The position numbers were made by a program, and so were the translations under genes. From contig CAWFCV010000033.1 in assembly GCA_963814435.1 (NCBI GenBank), positions 37,346-101,345 on the forward strand: a DNA stretch of 64,000 nt, written 5' to 3'. The notes beneath the pieces are model-generated. The model had not been told where the DNA came from, did no database searches, and saw only the letters and a list, made by a program, of their open reading frames with translations. Positions 1-12,000 of the stretch are shown here, piece after piece. The DNA comes from JAEUPI01 sp963814435. Its GTDB lineage: Bacteria > Pseudomonadota > Gammaproteobacteria > Burkholderiales > Burkholderiaceae_C. The number at the start of each line of letters is the position of its first letter. The first letter of the stretch is position 1.

Positions 1-3000
1 GCCAAAACCTGTCGAGTGCGCAGGCCGCCAGCCTGCTGTTCCGCCCCGACGCGAACCAGTTCGGCAACACGTCGATCGGCTTCTCGGTGATCGACAACGC
101 CGGCGCGGTGTCGACGAGCGCCAACTGGTCGCTGAGCGTTACGGCGGTCGATGACGCACCGTCGGCCAACGCGGACACGTTCACGGTGGCCGAGGACGGA
201 TCGGTGTCGATCGATGTGCTCGGCAACGACGCGGACGCCGAAGGCAGCCCGCTCGCCATCACGCACGTCAACGGCAGCGCGCTCGTCGACGGTGGGCCCT
301 CGGTCGCGGTGGCCCACGGCAGCGTGCAGCTGGCCGGTGGCCAACTGGTGTTCACGCCGGCGCCCGACTACAACGGGCGGGTCACGCTTCACATACACCG
401 TCTCCGACGGCGTCAACGCCACCACGGTCAACGTGAACGGCAACGTCACGCCGACGGGCGACGCACCGGTCGCGCAGCCCGACAGCTTCACCGTGGCCGA
501 GGATGGCTCGGTCGCGATCAACGTGCGCGGCAACGACGTCGACGTCGACGGCGACACGCTCACCGTCACGCGGGTCAACGGCAGCCCGATCAGCGAAGGT
601 GGCGCGGCCGTCGCGGTGCCCAACGGCAGCGTGCAGCTCATCGGCGGCCAGCTCGTGTTCACGCCGGCGCCGAACTACAACGGACCGGCCGGTTTCACCT
701 ACACGGTGTCGGACGGCACGAACGCGGTCACGGCAAACGTGACCGGCAGCGTGAGTGCCGTGATCGACTCGACCACCGTCACGCTGTCCTCGCCGACCAA
801 CGGCGCCGCCCTCGTCGAGGGCGGCTCGATCACCTACGCCGCCACCGTCGGCGCCCCGGTCACCGGCTCCGACCTGGTGCTCACCCTGTCCAACGGCCAG
901 TCGATCACCATCCCGGTCGGCGCCTCCACCGGCAGCGTGACTTTCACGCTGCGCCCCGACGACGCCTATGCCCAGGGCACCGACTCGCTCAGCGTGTCCA
1001 TCGCCAGCACCGCGGGCGCCAGCTTCGAGGCCGTCTCGGCCACCGGCACCGTGGCCAACACCATCGTCGACGATACCGACTCGACCACCGTCACGCTGTC
1101 CTCGCCGACCAACGGCGCCGCCCTCGTCGAGGGCGGCTCGATCACCTACGCCGCCACCGTCGGCGCCCCGGTCACCGGCTCCGACCTGGTGCTCACCCTG
1201 TCCAACGGCCAGTCGATCACCATCCCGGTCGGCGCCTCCACCGGCAGCGTGACTTTCACGCTGCGCCCCGACGACGCCTATGCCCAGGGCACCGACTCGC
1301 TCAGCGTGTCCATCGCCAGCACCGCGGGCGCCAGCTTCGAGGCCGTCTCGGCCACCGGCACCGTGGCCAACACCATCGTCGACGATACCGACTCGACCAC
1401 CGTCACGCTGTCCTCGCCGACCAACGGCGCCGCCCTCGTCGAGGGCGGCTCGATCACCTACGCCGCCACCGTCGGCGCCCCGGTCACCGGCTCCGACCTG
1501 GTGCTCACCCTGTCCAACGGCCAGTCGATCACCATCCCGGTCGGCGCCTCCACCGGCAGCGTGACTTTCACGCTGCGCCCCGACGACGCCTATGCCCAGG
1601 GCACCGACTCGCTCAGCGTGTCCATCGCCAGCACCGCGGGCGCCAGCTTCGAGGCCGTCTCGGCCACCGGCACCGTGGCCAACACCATCGTCGACGATAC
1701 CGACTCGACCACCGTCACGCTGTCCTCGCCGACCAACGGCGCCGCCCTCGTCGAGGGCGGCTCGATCACCTACGCCGCCACCGTCGGCGCCCCGGTCACC
1801 GGCTCCGACCTGGTGCTCACCCTGTCCAACGGCCAGTCGATCACCATCCCGGTCGGCGCCTCCACCGGCAGCGTGACTTTCACGCTGCGCCCCGACGACG
1901 CCTATGCCCAGGGCACCGACTCGCTCAGCGTGTCCATCGCCAGCACCGCGGGCGCCAGCTTCGAGGCCGTCTCGGCCACCGGCACCGTGGCCAACACCAT
2001 CGTCGACGATACCGACTCGACCACCGTCACGCTGTCCTCGCCGACCAACGGCGCCGCCCTCGTCGAGGGCGGCTCGATCACCTACGCCGCCACCGTCGGC
2101 GCCCCGGTCACCGGCTCCGACCTGGTGCTCACCCTGTCCAACGGCCAGTCGATCACCATCCCGGTCGGCGCCTCCACCGGCAGCGTGACTTTCACGCTGC
2201 GCCCCGACGACGCCTATGCCCAGGGCACCGACTCGCTCAGCGTGTCCATCGCCAGCACCGCGGGCGCCAGCTTCGAGGCCGTCTCGGCCACCGGCACCGT
2301 GGCCAACACCATCGTCGACGATACCGACTCGACCACCGTCACGCTGTCCTCGCCGACCAACGGCGCCGCCCTCGTCGAGGGCGGCTCGATCACCTACGCC
2401 GCCACCGTCGGCGCCCCGGTCACCGGCTCCGACCTGGTGCTCACCCTGTCCAACGGCCAGTCGATCACCATCCCGGTCGGCGCCTCCACCGGCAGCGTGA
2501 CTTTCACGCTGCGCCCCGACGACGCCTATGCCCAGGGCACCGACTCGCTCAGCGTGTCCATCGCCAGCACCGCGGGCGCCAGCTTCGAGGCCGTCTCGGC
2601 CACCGGCACCGTGGCCAACACCATCGTCGACGATACCGACTCGACCACCGTCACGCTGTCCTCGCCGACCAACGGCGCCGCCCTCGTCGAGGGCGGCTCG
2701 ATCACCTACGCCGCCACCGTCGGCGCCCCGGTCACCGGCTCCGACCTGGTGCTCACCCTGTCCAACGGCCAGTCGATCACCATCCCGGTCGGCGCCTCCA
2801 CCGGCAGCGTGACTTTCACGCTGCGCCCCGACGACGCCTATGCCCAGGGCACCGACTCGCTCAGCGTGTCCATCGCCAGCACCGCGGGCGCCAGCTTCGA
2901 GGCCGTCTCGGCCACCGGCACCGTGGCCAACACCATCGTCGACGACGCCGACTCGACCACCGTCACGCTGTCCTCGCCGACCAACGGCGCCGCCCTCGTC

Positions 3001-6000
3001 GAGGGCGGCTCGATCACCTACGCCGCCACCGTCGGCGCCCCGGTCACCGGCTCCGACCTGGTGCTCACCCTGTCCAACGGCCAGTCGATCACCATCCCGG
3101 TCGGCGCCTCCACCGGCAGCGTGACTTTCACGCTGCGCCCCGACGACGCCTATGCCCAGGGCACCGACTCGCTCAGCGTGTCCATCGCCAGCACCGCGGG
3201 CGCCAGCTTCGAGGCCGTCTCGGCCACCGGCACCGTGGCCAACACCATCGTCGACGATACCGACTCGACCACCGTCACGCTGTCCTCGCCGACCAACGGC
3301 GCCGCCCTCGTCGAGGGCGGCTCGATCACCTACGCCGCCACCGTCGGCGCCCCGGTCACCGGCTCCGACCTGGTGCTCACCCTGTCCAACGGCCAGTCGA
3401 TCACCATCCCGGTCGGCGCCTCCACCGGCAGCGTGACTTTCACGCTGCGCCCCGACGACGCCTATGCCCAGGGCACCGACTCGCTCAGCGTGTCCATCGC
3501 CAGCACCGCGGGCGCCAGCTTCGAGGCCGTCTCGGCCACCGGCACCGTGGCCAACACCATCGTCGACGATACCGACTCGACCACCGTCACGCTGTCCTCG
3601 CCGACCAACGGCGCCGCCCTCGTCGAGGGCGGCTCGATCACCTACGCCGCCACCGTCGGCGCCCCGGTCACCGGCTCCGACCTGGTGCTCACCCTGTCCA
3701 ACGGCCAGTCGATCACCATCCCGGTCGGCGCCTCCACCGGCAGCGTGACTTTCACGCTGCGCCCCGACGACGCCTATGCCCAGGGCACCGACTCGCTCAG
3801 CGTGTCCATCGCCAGCACCGCGGGCGCCAGCTTCGAGGCCGTCTCGGCCACCGGCACCGTGGCCAACACCATCGTCGACGATACCGACTCGACCACCGTC
3901 ACGCTGTCCTCGCCGACCAACGGCGCCGCCCTCGTCGAGGGCGGCTCGATCACCTACGCCGCCACCGTCGGCGCCCCGGTCACCGGCTCCGACCTGGTGC
4001 TCACCCTGTCCAACGGCCAGTCGATCACCATCCCGGTCGGCGCCTCCACCGGCAGCGTGACTTTCACGCTGCGCCCCGACGACGCCTATGCCCAGGGCAC
4101 CGACTCGCTCAGCGTGTCCATCGCCAGCACCGCGGGCGCCAGCTTCGAGGCCGTCTCGGCCACCGGCACCGTGGCCAACACCATCGTCGACGATACCGAC
4201 TCGACCACCGTCACGCTGTCCTCGCCGACCAACGGCGCCGCCCTCGTCGAGGGCGGCTCGATCACCTACGCCGCCACCGTCGGCGCCCCGGTCACCGGCT
4301 CCGACCTGGTGCTCACCCTGTCCAACGGCCAGTCGATCACCATCCCGGTCGGCGCCTCCACCGGCAGCGTGACTTTCACGCTGCGCCCCGACGACGCCTA
4401 TGCCCAGGGCACCGACTCGCTCAGCGTGTCCATCGCCAGCACCGCGGGCGCCAGCTTCGAGGCCGTCTCGGCCACCGGCACCGTGGCCAACACCATCGTC
4501 GACGATACCGACTCGACCACCGTCACGCTGTCCTCGCCGACCAACGGCGCCGCCCTCGTCGAGGGCGGCTCGATCACCTACGCCGCCACCGTCGGCGCCC
4601 CGGTCACCGGCTCCGACCTGGTGCTCACCCTGTCCAACGGCCAGTCGATCACCATCCCGGTCGGCGCCTCCACCGGCAGCGTGACTTTCACGCTGCGCCC
4701 CGACGACGCCTATGCCCAGGGCACCGACTCGCTCAGCGTGTCCATCGCCAGCACCGCGGGCGCCAGCTTCGAGGCCGTCTCGGCCACCGGCACCGTGGCC
4801 AACACCATCGTCGACGATACCGACTCGACCACCGTCACGCTGTCCTCGCCGACCAACGGCGCCGCCCTCGTCGAGGGCGGCTCGATCACCTACGCCGCCA
4901 CCGTCGGCGCCCCGGTCACCGGCTCCGACCTGGTGCTCACCCTGTCCAACGGCCAGTCGATCACCATCCCGGTCGGCGCCTCCACCGGCAGCGTGACTTT
5001 CACGCTGCGCCCCGACGACGCCTATGCCCAGGGCACCGACTCGCTCAGCGTGTCCATCGCCAGCACCGCGGGCGCCAGCTTCGAGGCCGTCTCGGCCACC
5101 GGCACCGTGGCCAACACCATCGTCGACGATACCGACTCGACCACCGTCACGCTGTCCTCGCCGACCAACGGCGCCGCCCTCGTCGAGGGCGGCTCGATCA
5201 CCTACGCCGCCACCGTCGGCGCCCCGGTCACCGGCTCCGACCTGGTGCTCACCCTGTCCAACGGCCAGTCGATCACCATCCCGGTCGGCGCCTCCACCGG
5301 CAGCGTGACTTTCACGCTGCGCCCCGACGACGCCTATGCCCAGGGCACCGACTCGCTCAGCGTGTCCATCGCCAGCACCGCGGGCGCCAGCTTCGAGGCC
5401 GTCTCGGCCACCGGCACCGTGGCCAACACCATCGTCGACGATACCGACTCGACCACCGTCACGCTGTCCTCGCCGACCAACGGCGCCGCCCTCGTCGAGG
5501 GCGGCTCGATCACCTACGCCGCCACCGTCGGCGCCCCGGTCACCGGCTCCGACCTGGTGCTCACCCTGTCCAACGGCCAGTCGATCACCATCCCGGTCGG
5601 CGCCTCCACCGGCAGCGTGACTTTCACGCTGCGCCCCGACGACGCCTATGCCCAGGGCACCGACTCGCTCAGCGTGTCCATCGCCAGCACCGCGGGCGCC
5701 AGCTTCGAGGCCGTCTCGGCCACCGGCACCGTGGCCAACACCATCGTCGACGACGCCGACTCGACCACCGTCACGCTGTCCTCGCCGACCAACGGCGCCG
5801 CCCTCGTCGAGGGCGGCTCGATCACCTACGCCGCCACCGTCGGCGCCCCGGTCACCGGCTCCGACCTGGTGCTCACCCTGTCCAACGGCCAGTCGATCAC
5901 CATCCCGGTCGGCGCCTCCACCGGCAGCGTGACTTTCACGCTGCGCCCCGACGACGCCTATGCCCAGGGCACCGACTCGCTCAGCGTGTCCATCGCCAGC

Positions 6001-9000
6001 ACCGCGGGCGCCAGCTTCGAGGCCGTCTCGGCCACCGGCACCGTGGCCAACACCATCGTCGACGACGCCGACTCGACCACCGTCACGCTGTCCTCGCCGA
6101 CCAACGGCGCCGCCCTCGTCGAGGGCGGCTCGATCACCTACGCCGCCACCGTCGGCGCCCCGGTCACCGGCTCCGACCTGGTGCTCACCCTGTCCAACGG
6201 CCAGTCGATCACCATCCCGGTCGGCGCCTCCACCGGCAGCGTGACTTTCACGCTGCGCCCCGACGACGCCTATGCCCAGGGCACCGACTCGCTCAGCGTG
6301 TCCATCGCCAGCACCGCGGGCGCCAGCTTCGAGGCCGTCTCGGCCACCGGCACCGTGGCCAACACCATCGTCGACGATACCGACTCGACCACCGTCACGC
6401 TGTCCTCGCCGACCAACGGCGCCGCCCTCGTCGAGGGCGGCTCGATCACCTACGCCGCCACCGTCGGCGCCCCGGTCACCGGCTCCGACCTGGTGCTCAC
6501 CCTGTCCAACGGCCAGTCGATCACCATCCCGGTCGGCGCCTCCACCGGCAGCGTGACTTTCACGCTGCGCCCCGACGACGCCTATGCCCAGGGCACCGAC
6601 TCGCTCAGCGTGTCCATCGCCAGCACCGCGGGCGCCAGCTTCGAGGCCGTCTCGGCCACCGGCACCGTGGCCAACACCATCGTCGACGACGCCGACTCGA
6701 CCACCGTCACGCTGTCCTCGCCGACCAACGGCGCCGCCCTCGTCGAGGGCGGCTCGATCACCTACGCCGCCACCGTCGGCGCCCCGGTCACCGGCTCCGA
6801 CCTGGTGCTCACCCTGTCCAACGGCCAGTCGATCACCATCCCGGTCGGCGCCTCCACCGGCAGCGTGACTTTCACGCTGCGCCCCGACGACGCCTATGCC
6901 CAGGGCACCGACTCGCTCAGCGTGTCCATCGCCAGCACCGCGGGCGCCAGCTTCGAGGCCGTCTCGGCCACCGGCACCGTGGCCAACACCATCGTCGACG
7001 ATGCCGACTCGACCACCGTCACGCTGTCCTCGCCGACCAACGGCGCCGCCCTCGTCGAGGGCGGCTCGATCACCTACGCCGCCACCGTCGGCGCCCCGGT
7101 CACCGGCTCCGACCTGGTGCTCACCCTGTCCAACGGCCAGTCGATCACCATCCCGGTCGGCGCCTCCACCGGCAGCGTGACTTTCACGCTGCGCCCCGAC
7201 GACGCCTATGCCCAGGGCACCGACTCGCTCAGCGTGTCCATCGCCAGCACCGCGGGCGCCAGCTTCGAGGCCGTCTCGGCCACCGGCACCGTGGCCAACA
7301 CCATCGTCGACGATACCGACTCGACCACCGTCACGCTGTCCTCGCCGACCAACGGCGCCGCCCTCGTCGAGGGCGGCTCGATCACCTACGCCGCCACCGT
7401 CGGCGCCCCGGTCACCGGCTCCGACCTGGTGCTCACCCTGTCCAACGGCCAGTCGATCACCATCCCGGTCGGCGCCTCCACCGGCAGCGTGACTTTCACG
7501 CTGCGCCCCGACGACGCCTATGCCCAGGGCACCGACTCGCTCAGCGTGTCCATCGCCAGCACCGCGGGCGCCAGCTTCGAGGCCGTCTCGGCCACCGGCA
7601 CCGTGGCCAACACCATCGTCGACGACGCCGACTCGACCACCGTCACGCTGTCCTCGCCGACCAACGGCGCCGCCCTCGTCGAGGGCGGCTCGATCACCTA
7701 CGCCGCCACCGTCGGCGCCCCGGTCACCGGCTCCGACCTGGTGCTCACCCTGTCCAACGGCCAGTCGATCACCATCCCGGTCGGCGCCTCCACCGGCAGC
7801 GTGACTTTCACGCTGCGCCCCGACGACGCCTATGCCCAGGGCACCGACTCGCTCAGCGTGTCCATCGCCAGCACCGCGGGCGCCAGCTTCGAGGCCGTCT
7901 CGGCCACCGGCACCGTGGCCAACACCATCGTCGACGACGCCGACTCGACCACCGTCACGCTGTCCTCGCCGACCAACGGCGCCGCCCTCGTCGAGGGCGG
8001 CTCGATCACCTACGCCGCCACCGTCGGCGCCCCGGTCACCGGCTCCGACCTGGTGCTCACCCTGTCCAACGGCCAGTCGATCACCATCCCGGTCGGCGCC
8101 TCCACCGGCAGCGTGACTTTCACGCTGCGCCCCGACGACGCCTATGCCCAGGGCACCGACTCGCTCAGCGTGTCCATCGCCAGCACCGCGGGCGCCAGCT
8201 TCGAGGCCGTCTCGGCCACCGGCACCGTGGCCAACACCATCGTCGACGATGCCGACTCGACCACCGTCACGCTGTCCTCGCCGACCAACGGCGCCGCCCT
8301 CGTCGAGGGCGGCTCGATCACCTACGCCGCCACCGTCGGCGCCCCGGTCACCGGCTCCGACCTGGTGCTCACCCTGTCCAACGGCCAGTCGATCACCATC
8401 CCGGTCGGCGCCTCCACCGGCAGCGTGACTTTCACGCTGCGCCCCGACGACGCCTATGCCCAGGGCACCGACTCGCTCAGCGTGTCCATCGCCAGCACCG
8501 CGGGCGCCAGCTTCGAGGCCGTCTCGGCCACCGGCACCGTGGCCAACACCATCGTCGACGACGCCGACTCGACCACCGTCACGCTGTCGGGCTCGGCCAG
8601 TGCGGTCGAAGGCACCAACGGCAGCTACACCGTCTCGCTAACCAGTCCCGCAGGCATCGACGTCACCATCAACCTCGCCTACAGCGGCACCGCGGCCAAC
8701 GGCGTGGACTACACAGGAGTGGCCTCGGTCACCATCCCCGCAGGCGCGTCCAGCGTGACCTTCGACATCGCCACGCTCGACGACGCCTTCGCCGAGAGCG
8801 GCGAGAACTTCACCGTCAGCCTGGCCTCGGCCAGCGGCGGCAACTTCGAGAACCTGATTCTCAGCGGCAGCGCCAGCAGCGTGACCACTGCGATCGTCGA
8901 CGAAGTCGTGCCAGACACTGTGCTGGTGAGCCTCGCCGGCCCGGCCACCGTGACCGAAGGTGCTTCGACCGGCAACTACACCGTCACGTTGGGCCAGGCT

Positions 9001-12000
9001 GCCGTCACCGCGGTGACCGTCAACCTCACCTACTCCGGCAGCGCCGCCAACGGCAGCGACTACACCGGCGTGGTCAGCGTCACCATACCCGCCGGCGCGG
9101 TCAGCGCCACTTTCAACCTGGCCACGCTCGATGACGCCTTCGCCGACAGCGGCGAGACCATCGTCGTCGGCCTGGGCACGATCTCAGGCGGCGGCTTCGA
9201 GGCCATCGCCGCCAACCCCGCCAGCAACTCCGTCACCACCACCATCGCCGACGAGGCCGTGCCCGACATCACCACCGTGTCTCTCGGCGCCACGGCTTCG
9301 GTGGCCGAGGGCGGCAGCATCGTCTACACCGCCACGCTGACCAACCCGGCGCAGACTCCGGTGACGGTGACGATCACCGGTGGCTTCACGATCGACATCG
9401 CCGCCGGCAGCACCACCGGCAGCACCACCGTGGCCGCGCCGAGCGACGACGTCTTCATCGACGCCGGCTCGGTGAGCCGCAGCATCACATCGGCCACCGG
9501 CGGCAACTTCGAGAGCCTGGTGACCAATCCGGCCGCAGCAACGACAACGATCACGGACACCATCGACACCACCACGCTGAGCCTCACTGGCGCAGCCACC
9601 ATCGTCGAGGGCAGCAGCGGGACCTACACCGTCTCGCTGACCAGCCCGGCGGCCACCGCAGTCACCATCAACTTGAGTTACGCCGGCACCGCCAGCAACG
9701 GCACCGACTACACCGGGGTGGCCTCGGTCACCATTCCTGCGGGCTCCTCCAGCGCCACTTTCAACATCGCCACGATCGACGATGCGCTGGCCGAGTCAGG
9801 CGATGCCTTCACCGTCAGCGTCACCTCGGCCAGCGGCGGCAATTTCGAGAACCTGGTTCTCAGTGGCAGCGCCGACAGCGTGACCACGGCGATCGTCGAC
9901 GAGGCGGTGCCCGACACGGTGCTGGTGAGCCTGTCCGGCCCGGCCACGGTCACCGAGGGTGCCACCACCGGCAACTACACGCTCACGCTCGGCCAGGCGG
10001 CAGTCACCGCGGTGACCGTGAACCTGACCTACTCCGGCACCGCCGCCAACGGCAGCGACTACACCGGTTTGGTCAGCGTCACCATCCCGGCCGGCGCGGT
10101 GAGCGCGACCTTCAACCTGGCCACCCTCGACGACGCCTTCGCCGACAGCGGCGAGACCATCGTCGTCGGCCTGGGCACGATCTCAGGCGGCGGCTTCGAG
10201 GCCATCGCCGCCAACCCCGCCAGCAACTCCGTCACTACCACCATCGCCGACGAGGCCGTGCCCGATACGGTGCTGGTCAGCATCACTGGACCGGCCAGCG
10301 TGACCGAAGGCGCCACGACCACCGCGTACACCGTCAGCTTGAGCCAGGCCGCAGTGACAGCGGTGACGGTCAATCTGAACTACGGCGGCACGGCCACCGG
10401 CGCAGGCAACGACTACACCGGCGTGGTGAGCGTCACCATTCCGGCGGGCTCCACCAGCGCGACCTTCACGCTGCCGACCACGAACGACCTGCTCGACGAA
10501 CCCGACGAAACCATCGTGGTCTCACTGGGCGGCATCAGCGGCGGCGGCTTCGAGGCCATCGCCGCCCATCCGACCAACAACATCGTCACGACGACCATCG
10601 CCGACAACGATCCGACGCCGACGCTCGTGATCAACGACGTCACCGTCAACGAGGTGGCGGGCACGGCGACCTTCACGGTCACGCTGTCTGCCGCGTCGGG
10701 CCAGGCGGTCAGCGTCAACTACGCCACCGGCGGCGGCACCGCCACCGCGGGCAGCGATTACACCAGCACGACGGGTAGCCTGACATTCGCCGTCGGCGGA
10801 CCGCTGACCCAGACCATCACGGTGCCGATCACCAACGATACGCTGACCGAGGTCACCGAGACCTTCAACGTCACGCTGTCGGGCGCCGTCAACGCCACCA
10901 TCGCCGACGCGACCGGCGTGGGCAGCATCGTCGACAACGACGCATCGCCGGTGCTCGACCTGGACGCCAACGATTCTTCAGGCGTCGCCGGCGCCAACTA
11001 CAACACCACGTACACCGAGAACGGAGCCGCGGTGGCGATCGCCGATGCCGACGTGGCGATCAGCGACGTCGACTCGACGGCCATCACCGGCGCCACGATC
11101 ACGCTGACCAACGCGCAGGCCGGCGACGTGCTGGCCGCAGGCTCGATGCCCGCGGGCATCACGGCCAACGTGGTGGGCAATACGGTCACGCTGTCCGGAT
11201 CGGCCAGCATGGCCAGCTACCAGACGGCCATCCGCGCCATCACCTTCAACAACACCGGCGAGAACCCCAGCACCACTGCGCGCAACATCACCGTGACGGT
11301 GACCGATGGCACCACCAGTTCCAACGCCGCCGTGACCACCGTCAACGTGGTGGCGGTCAACGACGCGCCCGACACCAACAACGTCAACGTCACCGGCAAT
11401 GAAGACACGCTGATCAGCGTGGCGCTGTCCGGCTCCGATGTCGACGGCCCCGTGGTCGGGTTCGTCATCAGCAGCCTGCCGGCCAACGGCACGCTGTACG
11501 CTGATGCGGCTCAAACCGTGACCATTGCCGCCGGCGACGTCGTCACAGGGCCCGTCTACTTCAAACCCTACAGCGACTGGAACGGCTCGACCAGCTTCCA
11601 GTACGCTGCGCGCGACGGCGGCAGCCCGGTGCTGACCGATGCAACGCCCGCCACGGTGACCATCACCGTCAGCCCGGTGAACGACGGTGTGCCGGTGGCG
11701 GTCGCCGACACCTTCGGCACCGTGCTCGGATCGCCGATCACCATCACACAGGCACAGTTGCTCGCCAACGACGTGTTGCGCGACCATGCCGCCATCACCG
11801 GCACGGGCGCGGTCAGCGGCGGCACGCTGGTCAACAACGGCAACGGCACGTACACGTTCACGCCGTCGGCGGCCGGCGCCGGAAGCTTCAGCTACACGCT
11901 GACCGATGACGACGGCCAGACCAGCACGGCCACGGTGAACATCACCACCTTCGCCACCCGCGACGACCTGGTCACGGTCTACGAAAGCGCACTGCCCAGT

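Noticed and set aside
766..8565. CRISPR-like array
   Set aside because: Units are 312 bp, contiguous, coding and without spacers. It is a protein repeat.
87..9134. Alternative 3015-residue Arg/His-rich reading frame across the repeats, and serial 94-residue Pro/Ser-rich frames
   Set aside because: Only the first about 100 codons (87 to about 378) are real adhesin sequence before a frameshift. The rest is a by-product of a repeat whose length is a multiple of three.
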